This document shows positions 9,901 to 18,680 of a stretch of 64,000 bases of DNA, piece by piece. The stretch comes from Rosistilla ulvae (GTDB lineage Bacteria; Planctomycetota; Planctomycetia; Pirellulales; Pirellulaceae). Under the pieces are notes generated by a model. It was given only the letters and a program-made list of their open reading frames with translations, did no database searches and had not been told where the DNA came from. Numbering within the stretch: position 1 is the stretch's first letter; every line of letters begins with the position of its first letter. The stretch is from assembly GCF_007741475.1 (NCBI RefSeq), contig NZ_CP036261.1, positions 4,217,798 through 4,281,797 of the forward strand, written 5' to 3'. The position numbers were made by a program, and so were the translations under genes.

Positions 9901-9930
9901 AGTCCGGTTAAGCCGGACTCCCCTCCCTCC
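9901..9930 (-). ncRNA. Group II intron domain VI
   Basis: The hairpin arms AGTCCGG and CCGGACT (9901-9919), extended by a G-rich/C-rich lower stem, directly follow domain V on the minus strand, the place of domain VI. I could not assign the branch-point adenosine with certainty. Confidence 0.6.
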
Positions 9931-9963
9931 GAACCGTGCGTGCGGTTCTCCCGCACACGGCTC
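9931..9963 (-). ncRNA. Group II intron domain V
   Basis: On the minus strand this 33-nt segment begins GAGCCGTGTGCGGG and ends CCGCACGCACGGTTC. It folds into the classic short domain V helix: GAGCCGTG pairs with CACGGTTC, then GCGG pairs with CCGC around a GAGAA-type loop. The catalytic AGC-type triad lies in the first arm. It is the most conserved part of any group II ribozyme and fixes the element's identity and direction. Confidence 0.85.
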
Positions 9964-9968
9964 TCCAG

Positions 9969-11366
9969 TCAGTAGGCCCCCGAAAGGGATTGCGCGAAAC
10001 GGTTGTGGGCCTCTCGCAGACTATAGAGACCCGCGGCCGTAAAATATGCATTCGGCCAACGCTGAGTCCGTGGCAGACGAGCTGGGTTCTTGCGGTGACG
10101 CTGCAATAACAAACGCCGAAGCCGCCCGCGAATCTTCGCGTCCAAATCCTTGAAGATCGTCCACCGACAGTGGCGGAAGTAGGCGAACCATCCACGAAGC
10201 ACGCGACTCAACTCCAACGCGATCCGCTGGATCGAGTCGGGCCGCTTACGCTGCGTCAGTTCGACTATCCGTGACTTCATCTTCGATAGGCTTTCCGCAC
10301 GAGGATAGATCTTGTCCCCGCGAAATGAATAACCCAGAAAGACGAAGCTCTTCTCTCGACTATCGACGATCTTCGTTTTCCCGCTGTGCAGCGTTAAACC
10401 CGCTTTCTTGACCCACCTCTTGATCTCCTCGAGCGCCACTTCCGCCTCGAACTCGCTGCGACACAGCACGACGAAGTCGTCGGCATAGCGCACCATTTCA
10501 AAACCTTCACCGGCGATCGTGTGATCCAGGTCATTCAAGTACAAGTTCGACAACACCGGTGAAAGAACCGCACCTTGAGGCACGCCCGCGATCGGGTTGT
10601 GTAAGTGCAAGTCTTCCATGATGCCGCTGCCGAGAAACGCTTCGATCAATTCGATCACTTTGGAATCGGCAATGTGCTGCTTGAGCAACCGCATCAGCTT
10701 GTCCCGGGGGATCGAATCGAAGTAACCCTTCAGGTCCGCATCGACTACATACACATAGCCTTCCTCGATCTTCTGCTCCACGATGCGAAGTGCATCGTGA
10801 GCTGAACGTCCGTGGCGAAAGCCGAAGCTTCGCTCGTGAAATTCGTTGTCCAGGATTGGCTCGATCACATGGACCAACGCCGTTTGCACGACGCGGTCAC
10901 GGACCGTCGGAATGCCCAAAGGCCGTGTCTGGTTCGGCGTTCCCGGTTTGGGAATGTGAACCCGACGCACCGGCGAGGGCGTGTAGTGACCACCTGTGAT
11001 TTGTCCGCCGAGCTTGCGTGTTTCCACGATCAAGCCCTCCTCGAACGCTTCACAGTCCTGGCCGTCGACGCCCGCTGCACCGTCTTTAGCCGTCACCTTG
11101 CGGGCGGCTTGAAACAGGTTCAGCTCCGAAGTGACTTTGTCGATCAGCGAATGCCATTTGCCGTGTTTCAATCGTCTTTCGACGAGTGTCGACAACATTC
11201 GATCAGTCCACACCGCACGGCTGGTCCACGAGCGGATATCGCGCGCGTCCAGATCCTCCCGAGGTTTAGCCGCAAAGGGCACTCGCTCGGGCAGAAGCTC
11301 CGTGTCTTTCTTCTTCGCTTCGCGACGAGCACGAAGTTTCCGACGTTGACTTTGACTCTTTCTCAT
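9969..11366 (-). CDS. Group II intron reverse transcriptase/maturase
   Basis: The protein has 465 aa. It has a basic N-terminus and reverse-transcriptase blocks 1-7, including RPLGIPTVRDRVVQ (about 148-161), FGFRHGRSAHDAL (181-193), DADLKGYFDSI (209-219), the GVPQGAVLSP block and the catalytic YADD (294-297). A maturase/thumb region follows, with WFAYFRH. The C-terminus ends soon after a short RWPNAYF...SLREAH motif. No HNH endonuclease domain is present, which fits endonuclease-minus introns that use single-stranded or terminator-hairpin targets. All catalytic Asp residues are intact and there is no frameshift, so the intron may be active. The protein would help the intron RNA splice and reverse-transcribe itself into new sites. 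Confidence 0.93.
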   Translation of the reverse strand: MRKSQSQRRKLRARREAKKKDTELLPERVPFAAKPREDLDARDIRSWTSRAVWTDRMLSTLVERRLKHGKWHSLIDKVTSELNLFQAARKVTAKDGAAGVDGQDCEAFEEGLIVETRKLGGQITGGHYTPSPVRRVHIPKPGTPNQTRPLGIPTVRDRVVQTALVHVIEPILDNEFHERSFGFRHGRSAHDALRIVEQKIEEGYVYVVDADLKGYFDSIPRDKLMRLLKQHIADSKVIELIEAFLGSGIMEDLHLHNPIAGVPQGAVLSPVLSNLYLNDLDHTIAGEGFEMVRYADDFVVLCRSEFEAEVALEEIKRWVKKAGLTLHSGKTKIVDSREKSFVFLGYSFRGDKIYPRAESLSKMKSRIVELTQRKRPDSIQRIALELSRVLRGWFAYFRHCRWTIFKDLDAKIRGRLRRLLLQRHRKNPARLPRTQRWPNAYFTAAGLYSLREAHNRFAQSLSGAY

Positions 11367-11871
11367 GTGGTGTGACTTCTCGAATCTACTTTCCTGCCTT
11401 CCTTCGCTCGCGTCGGGTTTGGTTCCCGACGTTCTGGCACTACTACGAAGGCTCTGGTTCCAGAGCTGAGCGTTTCAAAGGTCTGTCGACGCTGCTCTGG
11501 CTTCCCTGCTTATCTCGATTGAACTTCCGAGCATTCCATCTCCAACCACCTTACTGCCATTTCGCTTGCCTCGGTTTATCACGTTACAGGTTCGTTCACC
11601 GTGCAAGCCGTCTCACCGACCGTCGGCTTGAAAACCGACTGACCTCGTGGTCATCATCGGGCCGTTGCGTGAGATCAGAGGTTCGCGAGTTGCTAGGACG
11701 CTCCCCGACAGGCTTGGCCGAAACGAGTTCATTTTGTTACGGACTGCTCATTCTCCTCCGGTTGCTCTCCACCTTTTCTGTCGAAAACGCAGTTACCTTC
11801 GGATATGGGGCGGTAACGACATCCCCGATCGGGACTTTCACCCGACAATTCAACCGCCTTCGCAGGCGCAC
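11367..11871 (-). ncRNA. Group II intron 5' ribozyme domains (I-III)
   Basis: About 505 nt between the intron 5' end and the maturase start contain no reading frame on the intron strand but many short helices. GGTGAAAGTCC is near the 5' end, and the AACCTGTAACGTGATAAACC and CCGAGGCAAGCGAAATGGC stretches are typical of bacterial group II domain I. Open frames on the opposite strand are incidental. Confidence 0.7.
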
Positions 11872-12428
11872 TAGCTCGGGGCGGAAGCCCCGAGATGAAT
11901 GCGTGACCAAAGAACCAATCATCCACCCCCAAATAAGGCGACAGCGCCCCGGGGGGGCCGGCGTTGGTTGGCCCGGATTAACACGTCATGATTCACAACG
12001 GCCCCATCCGGGGCGAAGGGGAATTCCTGCCAATCGAACTCGGGGTTTCCGCCCCGAGCTACCGACGTGGACTCCTCCGGAGTCAGCACAAGTGCCATGT
12101 GCGAACGGCAAACATATCAGAGGGATCCGGAGTCAATGCCGGTGCCACCTGCTGTTGTGCCCCAATGCGATACCGATCGACAATCGGACGGGCCGAACCT
12201 TGGCGGCCGATTCCCGCGGAAATATAGCCAGGAGCTAAGGGCTACTCCGATGCTGCCTGGCGGACGATCTAGTCGCTCGATGCGTTTGGTAAAGCGCCAG
12301 CGGCATTGCTTCGTATAACATCCGCCGCGAAGCAGTTGAACTGGTATATTTCAGTTCGACAATCTGACGTCTAATGCAATCCAACCGCCACTGATCGTAC
12401 CGATTGCGTCACTGTGTTACCAACCGGT
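11872..12428. repeat. Palindrome-rich intergenic block (REP/BIME-like), includes intron 5' exon
   Basis: No gene is seen. Four palindromes stand out: CTCGGGGC-GGAA-GCCCCGAG (11875-11894, next to the intron), GCCCC-ATC-CGGGGC (around 12002-12014), CTCGGGG-TTTCC-GCCCCGAG (12039-12058) and GGACTCC-TCC-GGAGTC (around 12070-12085). The two CTCGGGG elements are inverted copies of one unit; each continues into CTA. This is a mosaic of short palindromes of the kind scattered through planctomycete intergenic DNA. Confidence 0.6.
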
Positions 12429-13859
12429 TCAGCTGCGCAAGATCGCGGGAATGACGTGTCCATGCACATCGGTCAATCGCCGCTGGATGCCGTTGTGATA
12501 GAACGACAGCTTGGTGTGATCGATACCGAGCAGATGGAGTGCTGTCGCGTGAAGATCGTAGCAGTAAGTCGGCTTTTCGACCGCCTTGAAACCGAGTTCA
12601 TCAGTCGCGCCATAACCGACTCCGCCCCTAATTCCGCCTCCCGCTAGCCATGCCGTGAACGCACCGGCATTGTGATCCCGTCCTGCGGCGGAGGCTCCTT
12701 GAGCCGCGGGTTGCCGGCCAAACTCCGTCGTGCAGATCACAAGCGTTTCATCCAACAGACCGCTTCGTTTCAGATCGGCAAGCAACGCCGAAGCTCCCGT
12801 GTCGAGAACGCGCCCCCAATGCCCGTGGTCCCGTACGACATCCTCGTGCGAATCCCAGTTGGGACGAATCTTTTTGGCCGTCGTGTTCTCCGCGCCACAA
12901 TACAGTTGAACGAATCGCACGCCACGTTCCACCAATCGGCGAGCCAGCAGACACTGGCGTCCGAAGTCACCGGTCGTCTCATCGTTCATTCCGTACATTT
13001 CTTGCGTCGCCGCGGATTCACCCGACAGATCAGACAACTCGGGGGCACTCAATTGAAGCCGCGCCGCCAGTTCGTAGGCGGACATGCGTGCCTCGAGATC
13101 GGTATCACCCTGACGCTGGGCTAGATGTTCGCGGTTGAGCGACTGCAGAAAATCGAGCCCCGCTTGATCCGACGCGCGATCGACTTCGGCAAAATCCTTT
13201 GGCGGAAACAGATCGTTGATCGGTTGCTGTCCGGCACGCGAATCCAACGTCGTCGCTTGATGGACCGCCGGCAGAAAGCCTGCCCCCCAGTTGATGATCC
13301 CGCCGGGCGGCAATCCCTTCGGATCGGGCAGCACAACAAACGCGGGCAGGTCTTCGCTTTCACTTCCCAACCCGTACGTCACCCACGATCCCATGCTGGG
13401 AAATCCAGGCAGCGTGAATCCGGTGTTCATCATGAAACAGGCGGGCCCGTGCAACGCCGTCTTACTCTGCATCGAATAGATGAACGCCAGATCGTCGACC
13501 TGTTTCGCTAGCTTGGGAAACAGATCGGAGACCCACAGTCCCGACTCGCCATGCTGCTTGAAATCCCAAAAACTCGATTGGCAGTTGCCTGGCTTCGAAG
13601 CAAAAAACTGCAGCTTTCCATCGGGATCAAACGGTTTCCCCGAACGCTTTTCCAACTCGGGCTTGTAATCAAACGTATCGACCTGACTCATTCCGCCGGG
13701 GCAAAAGATCTGGATCACCGCTTTGGCGCGGGCCGGGTGGTCCAGCCGCTTCGTTCCCGAAGCGCCCGCAGCCTGTTGGTGGAACATCGACTGCAACGCA
13801 AGCCAGCCGAGTCCGCCGCCAGCGGTTTGCAATACCTGACGTCGATTGAATGTTTCCAC
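12429..13859 (-). CDS. DUF1501 protein (Tat-exported, sulfatase-like fold), copy 1
   Basis: The protein has 476 aa. A Tat-like signal (NRRQVLQ followed by a small hydrophobic stretch) precedes a DUF1501 (PF07394) domain. Visible family motifs include FCPGGMSQVDTFDYKP, FMMNTGF, QMYG-like YGMNDE, CLLARRLVERGVRFVQLY and CTTEFGR. The family has an alkaline-phosphatase/sulfatase-like fold and no settled reaction. The start is GTG at 13859. The gene lies 18 nt after the PSD1 cytochrome gene on the same strand, so the two are almost surely one operon. This pairing is a planctomycete hallmark and suggests an exported pair that works together outside the cytoplasm. Confidence 0.92.
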   Translation of the reverse strand: METFNRRQVLQTAGGGLGWLALQSMFHQQAAGASGTKRLDHPARAKAVIQIFCPGGMSQVDTFDYKPELEKRSGKPFDPDGKLQFFASKPGNCQSSFWDFKQHGESGLWVSDLFPKLAKQVDDLAFIYSMQSKTALHGPACFMMNTGFTLPGFPSMGSWVTYGLGSESEDLPAFVVLPDPKGLPPGGIINWGAGFLPAVHQATTLDSRAGQQPINDLFPPKDFAEVDRASDQAGLDFLQSLNREHLAQRQGDTDLEARMSAYELAARLQLSAPELSDLSGESAATQEMYGMNDETTGDFGRQCLLARRLVERGVRFVQLYCGAENTTAKKIRPNWDSHEDVVRDHGHWGRVLDTGASALLADLKRSGLLDETLVICTTEFGRQPAAQGASAAGRDHNAGAFTAWLAGGGIRGGVGYGATDELGFKAVEKPTYCYDLHATALHLLGIDHTKLSFYHNGIQRRLTDVHGHVIPAILRS

Positions 13860-13877
13860 AGTGTTTCTCGAATCCTG

Positions 13878-16800
13878 TTAGTCCAAATTGACAAATTCGT
13901 TCGCGTTCAACAACGCACGACAGAGATGCAGCAAGCCAAACTGTTGAACCAATTCACGCGCTCCCTGCAGCTCTTTCGTCGACGGCGAACGGACGAGCAC
14001 CAACTGAAAGGCAAGTTCGATTTGGTTGTCGACCTGGTCCGATTCGGCCGCGATCCGATCGGCCAGGTAACGCGATTGCCGCAACATAAAATCGTTGTTG
14101 AACATCGCCAGAGATTGAAGCGCCGTCGTAGTGACATTGCGTTTGGGAGTGAAGTTGGCCGGATCGGGACAATCCAACGCGGTCATGAACGACGAAGGGG
14201 TCGTCCGCACGGTGAAGCGATAGACGCTGCGACGCCACAATTCGGGAGAGTCCGCTGTTTTGTAGGTATAGATCGGCGCATACGCTTCCTGGTAATCGAA
14301 GTCACGAAAACCGGGACCGTACATCTCAGCATTCAATTTGCCGCTGATGGCCAACACCGAATCCCGCACCGCTTCGGCTTCCAACCGCCGTCCATTCATG
14401 CGCCACAATAATTTGTTATCGACATCGATTACGGCGGGATCGTTTTCACCGGGCGGGATCGCTCCAGCGCGTCGGTGGCTCACCTGTTGATAGGTTTGCG
14501 ACGTCACGATCAGCCGGTGGATCGCCTTGAGCGACCACTTTTGCCGAACCAACTCGCTGGCCAACCAGTCCAGTAGATCCGGATGCGTCGGCAACGAACC
14601 ACCGAAGCCAAAGTCGCTGGGCGTATCGACGATCCCCGATCCGAAGTGCCAGTGCCACAACCGATTGACGATCACGCGTGACGTCAGCGGGTTTTGGGGA
14701 TCGACGATCCAGTCGGCGATGGCCAAGCGTCGTTCCTTATCGCTCGTTGTGGCATCGCCAAACTCCAGCGGTTCCTTCGACCAACTCAAACCGCCCGGCG
14801 AAACCGCTTCTCCCGGCGATTCGGGATCGCCGCGTGAGAGGACATGCACGGCCGGCGGATTTTGCGGCGCGACACCAAAGAAGACCGGCGGGGCAACAAG
14901 CGACTTGAGTTCCAATTCCAACTCACTAACTTGGGAACGAAGCCGATCGATTTGTTCTCGCTTTTGATCCGCAATCTCCGTTGCCGCAACCGACCGGATG
15001 CGTGGATCGCCAAAACTCACCTGATCGTGCCCATATCCATTCCCGCCGTCGGTCGAGACCAACGTCAGGAAACGCGTGCTCGATGGGATCGCTCGCGAAA
15101 CGTGAACGACGTCGTTGCGGCCGATTCGCTTGCGGAGAATCAATTCGCCGTCGAACAGGATGTGGAACTCAGCACTCGGTTCGACCGTCCGCCCGCCGTA
15201 ACCGACGGTGGTTGAAAACTCAAAGCCATCAGTCTTCGTCGCTTCAGGCTTGCCCAAAATCAACGCATCGCGAATCGCATCTAAATCAAACGTGATCCCA
15301 GCGTTCGCATGCAGCCCGATCATCGAATGCCCGTCGGCGTTGTAGTCGGTGCTTCCCAACGTGCTTGAAAACTGGCTGGTCACCGGGCCATGGCGAATCG
15401 CATCCCACGCATTGCCGCTGTTGTTCGGTAGCTCCGACACAAACACGCCTGTCGAACTGATTTGCGTTTTTAACGACGCCGGAATGAAGACGCCGTCGAC
15501 AAAGGGGTTGTCGCTGGCGGAGAAGTGCCCCGACCGAACGTCGCCTAAACTGCTGACCGACGACTCTTGTACTAAGCCCGTCCGCGGATCGATCCCTCGC
15601 CCCTTTTTACCGCTTCCATATCCATTGCCACCTCCAACGATATCGGCCAGATCAACGCCCTCCCCCTGCAGTTGTGTGATCTCGGTTTGCAGGTCCGCGA
15701 TCGACTTCTCCAGGCGCGCCTTGTTCGATTCATAGTCGGATTGGGCGGCATGACTGACAACGCGATCCTTTCGCGAGAGTCCCGCGAAAACAGCGGTCAG
15801 TTGGTAATACTCCCGTTGCGTGATCGGGTCGAGTTTATGATCGTGACAACGCGCGCAATTCACCGTCATCGCCATCGTCGATGTCATCACCTGAGTGACC
15901 ATATCGTCCAGATCGAGTGCTCGGGCGGCCCGCCGCAAAATGGGACTCCTCGCCTCGACTTGGCCTACAAAATCCCAAGGTCCCGCCGCGAGGAAGCCGG
16001 TCGCGATCACCGAATCAGGAGCGTCCGGAGCGATCAGATCGCCCGCGATTTGTTCCCGCAGAAACCGATCGTAAGGCTTGTCATCATTAAACGCTCGAAT
16101 GACGTAGTCGCGGTATCTCCACGCATTGTCACGCAGCTTGTCCCGCTCGAACCCATGCGTGTCGGCGTAGTGCGCAATGTCCAACCAATGTCTTGCCCAG
16201 CGTTCGCCAAAGTGATCCGAATCCAACAACTGGTCGACTAGGTTTTCATACGCCTTGGGATCGGGATCCGCCACAAACGCCGCGACCGCTTCGGGCGTGG
16301 GAGGCAATCCGATCAGATCGTAATAGAGGCGGCGAATTAGGGTCCGACGATCGGCTTGTGGCGACGGCGAGAGCTGTTCTTGTTTCAGCCGACGTTGAAT
16401 GAATCGATCGATGGGATGCGACGACCCTCCGGGCAAAACATCCGGCAGCGGCACGTCGGCCACCTGCTGAAGCGACCACCACGAACCGTCCGCTTTCGGC
16501 TTCGGCTGGACTTCAAAACCTTCGGGCCACTTCGCTCCCTCAGCGATCCACTGACGAATCGTCGTCACCTGGTCTTCGCTTAGCGGACTACCCTCCTCCG
16601 GCATCGAAGGCCTCTCGCCCGCATCGGCAGTGACCGTGTCGATCAGATGGCTGTTTTCGGGCTCGCCCGGGACGACAAACTCTAAACTCAAAAGATCTTT
16701 GCCAAACGCAAGCGACAGCTCGCCACTCTTCCGCGTTTCGTTGTGACAGTGAACGCAATGCTGCTGAAGAATCGGCGCGATCTGAGTAACGAAATCGACA

Positions 16801-16904
16801 GGAGCCGCAACGCTCGCCCTACAGCACAACATTCCCAGAGTCATCAGAACGATGACGGTACATTGCGTGCGGCGTTGAAAGGGCTTAGGAAGGTACATTC
16901 TCAT
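13878..16904 (-). CDS. PSCyt1-DUF1549-DUF1553 c-type cytochrome (PSD1 family), copy 1, with inserted NPCBM-like module
   Basis: The protein has 1008 aa with a signal peptide (about 12-33). PSCyt1 carries one heme c site, CVHCH (residues 50-54). DUF1549 follows (WARHWLDIAHYADTHG region), and C-terminal DUF1553 carries NPLTSRVIVNRLWHWHFG and SLAMFNNDFMLRQSRYLAD. Between them are a helical stretch, a glycine-rich linker (GGGNGYGSGKKGRG) and a beta-rich insert ending in LTLVSTDGGNGYGHDQ. That ending matches the signature end of NPCBM carbohydrate-binding modules. A heme protein with a glycan-binding insert would fit extracellular polysaccharide handling; the reaction is unknown. It lies 62 nt downstream of the lipoprotein gene and 18 nt upstream of DUF1501. 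Confidence 0.9.
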   Translation of the reverse strand: MRMYLPKPFQRRTQCTVIVLMTLGMLCCRASVAAPVDFVTQIAPILQQHCVHCHNETRKSGELSLAFGKDLLSLEFVVPGEPENSHLIDTVTADAGERPSMPEEGSPLSEDQVTTIRQWIAEGAKWPEGFEVQPKPKADGSWWSLQQVADVPLPDVLPGGSSHPIDRFIQRRLKQEQLSPSPQADRRTLIRRLYYDLIGLPPTPEAVAAFVADPDPKAYENLVDQLLDSDHFGERWARHWLDIAHYADTHGFERDKLRDNAWRYRDYVIRAFNDDKPYDRFLREQIAGDLIAPDAPDSVIATGFLAAGPWDFVGQVEARSPILRRAARALDLDDMVTQVMTSTMAMTVNCARCHDHKLDPITQREYYQLTAVFAGLSRKDRVVSHAAQSDYESNKARLEKSIADLQTEITQLQGEGVDLADIVGGGNGYGSGKKGRGIDPRTGLVQESSVSSLGDVRSGHFSASDNPFVDGVFIPASLKTQISSTGVFVSELPNNSGNAWDAIRHGPVTSQFSSTLGSTDYNADGHSMIGLHANAGITFDLDAIRDALILGKPEATKTDGFEFSTTVGYGGRTVEPSAEFHILFDGELILRKRIGRNDVVHVSRAIPSSTRFLTLVSTDGGNGYGHDQVSFGDPRIRSVAATEIADQKREQIDRLRSQVSELELELKSLVAPPVFFGVAPQNPPAVHVLSRGDPESPGEAVSPGGLSWSKEPLEFGDATTSDKERRLAIADWIVDPQNPLTSRVIVNRLWHWHFGSGIVDTPSDFGFGGSLPTHPDLLDWLASELVRQKWSLKAIHRLIVTSQTYQQVSHRRAGAIPPGENDPAVIDVDNKLLWRMNGRRLEAEAVRDSVLAISGKLNAEMYGPGFRDFDYQEAYAPIYTYKTADSPELWRRSVYRFTVRTTPSSFMTALDCPDPANFTPKRNVTTTALQSLAMFNNDFMLRQSRYLADRIAAESDQVDNQIELAFQLVLVRSPSTKELQGARELVQQFGLLHLCRALLNANEFVNLD

Positions 16905-16966
16905 GATGCGGGGCAGGAACTATAGGCGAGGTGAAATCGATCGACTTACAAACGACCGGGCGCCGA

Positions 16967-17368
16967 TCACTTGCCGACATCAAGCGTAAAGTCGACTTCA
17001 TTTTGTGCATCCGCAACCACGTTGGCCGTCAACTGGCTTTTTGTATTGTAGCTTGCCGGGATGTACTGCTCCGACATTGGATTCCCATCGGGTCCCAAAG
17101 CTTTGGAAGGACGACTGGCAAGAATGCTGACTCGTTTTTCTCCACTGGCAACCTGGACGGTGTACCGCCCGTTCTGAATTTGATCTCCATAGACTCCTCC
17201 TTTCCCGTCGACGGGTTCAAATGTGATCGATCCGTTTTCAAGCGGTTGGCCATCGACAACCACTTCGCCGGATACTTCGTAGAGCGCGAGGCCGGATCCA
17301 GAGTTGGAACAGCCGACAAAAACGGAGACCGCTAATAACCATAGCGCGTGGCGTGGCAAGTACATCAT
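16967..17368 (-). CDS. Small lipoprotein with carboxypeptidase-regulatory-like (CNA-B/transthyretin-like) domain, partner of DUF1559 copy 1
   Basis: The protein has 133 aa. A lipoprotein signal ends in the lipobox VFVGC (Cys near residue 20). A single beta-sandwich-like domain follows, with SGEVVVDGQPLENGSITFEP, and the protein closes with a YNTKSQL motif and a short beta strand. The start is well supported by AAAGGA 8 nt before ATG 17368. It follows a DUF1559 gene (349 nt gap) and precedes the PSD1 gene (62 nt). Two similar lipoproteins sit beside the other two DUF1559 genes of this window and share the closing [YF]NT-x-S motif. A role as an outer-membrane or periplasmic anchor partner of the prepilin-like protein is inference. 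Confidence 0.82.
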   Translation of the reverse strand: MMYLPRHALWLLAVSVFVGCSNSGSGLALYEVSGEVVVDGQPLENGSITFEPVDGKGGVYGDQIQNGRYTVQVASGEKRVSILASRPSKALGPDGNPMSEQYIPASYNTKSQLTANVVADAQNEVDFTLDVGK

Positions 17369-17717
17369 GTGTGGATCCTTTCTACGATTCGAACGCGAGT
17401 CTGCTCGCGGATCAGGAGGCTATTGAGAGGGGAGGCTTGAAAGTGGGTTCAAGCAGGATGCGTGGAAATTTGCGACGTGAACGGGCACGCCGAAGGGTTC
17501 GAAGAAGATTTGACTCAGGATGGGAGTGCGTCCTTTTCGAACGTTGGTGATCGTGCCGGGGCCGATCGCAACGGGGTGGCAAATCAGCGCCCCGGCGACT
17601 GCGCCCCGTTCGTGGCAGAACGGAAAGCGATCGCAACGGAGCGGTGATGCAAAATGCGTGACGTGGGAAGGGTTTGCGAATCGCTTGATGCACAGAAATG
17701 AACCGACTCGAACGACG
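17369..17717. other. Intergenic region, nothing clear
   Basis: About 350 nt between DUF1559 copy 1 and its lipoprotein. There is only a weak CTTGAA-AGTGGG-TTCAAG inverted repeat near 17437-17454 and no terminator. The gap is much longer than in the third module, so the lipoprotein may have its own promoter. Confidence 0.4.
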
Positions 17718-18680
17718 CTAGTACGTCCCAATCACCTCGCCGTCCCCCTTGGTACCAAGATATTGAAACAGGCTGGTATCGATGGTTTCTGCTACAAAGC
17801 GAACCGATCCGTCGGCAAGCATCACCTGGACACCCCCGGGATGATGGCTGCGAGGCGTAACGATCCCGCCGTTGTTGGAACAACTGGCCAGCGGTGCATG
17901 CCGCGTGCTTCGGCCGCCCCAGCTCATGATATCGCCAGCTGTCGAATTTGGGGGACGCGCGGTGAGAATCAAGCTTCCCATGTGGACATGATTCCAATAC
18001 AGGCCCCGCATATCTCGAGATCCACAGCCTGCCGGCGGGGTCCCTTCGAGATCGTCCACAAGAATGATTTCGCTTCCCAGCACCGTATTGGACGTTCCGT
18101 CGATGACGTCCCGCATTCGAATCCAGGATTGGGTGTAGAACATTCCCGTCGGACGTTTACCCGTGGAATCGGTGACGGTGTTTTCATTGCCCCAGGCATA
18201 CCCGCCACCGCAGAGAAGATAGTTGCCTGCAATGCCGTCTGTCGTCACTTTTCCCGCTCCAGGATCCGACGGGCAGTTAAAGCTTGCGATCGGTTCTTTT
18301 CTGAGGCTGAAAAAGATGTTCTTAACCCCGGCCTGCTGTTCTGCCATCCACGCATCGTAAATCGCTGATTGTTCGACGAACGGGAGTATCGGGCCGAACC
18401 ATCCACCGCGGGCCGAAGCGCCCAACGCCGAATCGCCAGGCCAATACGAGATCGTGTTCATCAACCCCGCAGGAAATGAGAGGTGGGTGTCATGGTAGTT
18501 GTGCAATGCGAGGGCCAACTGTTTGGATTGGTTGGAACATTGCATCCGACGTGCCGCTTCGCGGGCGGCTTGAACAGCCGGCAGAAGCAGCCCGACCAAA
18601 ATTCCGATGATCGCGATCACGACCAACAGTTCGACCAACGTGAAGCCACCGTTTCGGGTGCGAGCCTTACACTGTTTCAT
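17718..18680 (-). CDS. DUF1559 prepilin-like protein, copy 1
   Basis: The protein has 320 aa. It begins with a type IV/type II prepilin leader: a short basic stretch ending in Gly, then FTLVELLVVIAIIGILVGLL, the canonical cleavage site and hydrophobic helix. The planctomycete-specific continuation LPAVQAAREAARRMQCSN follows, with the DUF1559 (PF07596) body: LALHNYHDTHLSFPAG, PFVEQ, DGTSNT and a closing HPGGVQVMLADGSVRF. It is expected to be processed by prepilin peptidase and inserted in the inner membrane, possibly assembled into a pseudopilus; the true role of the family is unknown. The ATG is preceded by AAAGG at 9 nt. The downstream genes on this strand are a lipoprotein, PSD1 and DUF1501. 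Confidence 0.93.
   Translation of the reverse strand: MKQCKARTRNGGFTLVELLVVIAIIGILVGLLLPAVQAAREAARRMQCSNQSKQLALALHNYHDTHLSFPAGLMNTISYWPGDSALGASARGGWFGPILPFVEQSAIYDAWMAEQQAGVKNIFFSLRKEPIASFNCPSDPGAGKVTTDGIAGNYLLCGGGYAWGNENTVTDSTGKRPTGMFYTQSWIRMRDVIDGTSNTVLGSEIILVDDLEGTPPAGCGSRDMRGLYWNHVHMGSLILTARPPNSTAGDIMSWGGRSTRHAPLASCSNNGGIVTPRSHHPGGVQVMLADGSVRFVAETIDTSLFQYLGTKGDGEVIGTY

Larger units (their letters stand above)
9888..11871 (-). mobile_element. Group II intron (about 1984 nt) with maturase ORF
   Basis: On the minus strand the element opens with GTGCGCC (11871-11865), the group II 5' consensus. About 25 nt in comes the domain I stretch CGGGTGAAAGTCCCG. A maturase ORF sits in domain IV. Domain V (9931-9963) and a domain VI hairpin (around 9901-9930) follow, with the 3' end at CCCCTAT (9888). 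The 5' exon ends in the hairpin CTCGGGGC-TTCC-GCCCCGAG plus CTA; the 3' exon begins CCGATG. A related uninterrupted palindrome at 12039-12066 reads CGAGCTACCGACG, so joining the exons at these boundaries restores CGAGCTA-CCGA. That supports both ends to within a base or two. Insertion behind a terminator-like hairpin is typical of IIC-type introns; the class is not proven. Confidence 0.85.

Noticed and set aside
11372-12238. 288-codon open frame on the plus strand starting inside the intron
   Set aside because: It runs antisense through intron domain I and across the 5' exon palindromes, so it cannot be a conserved protein.
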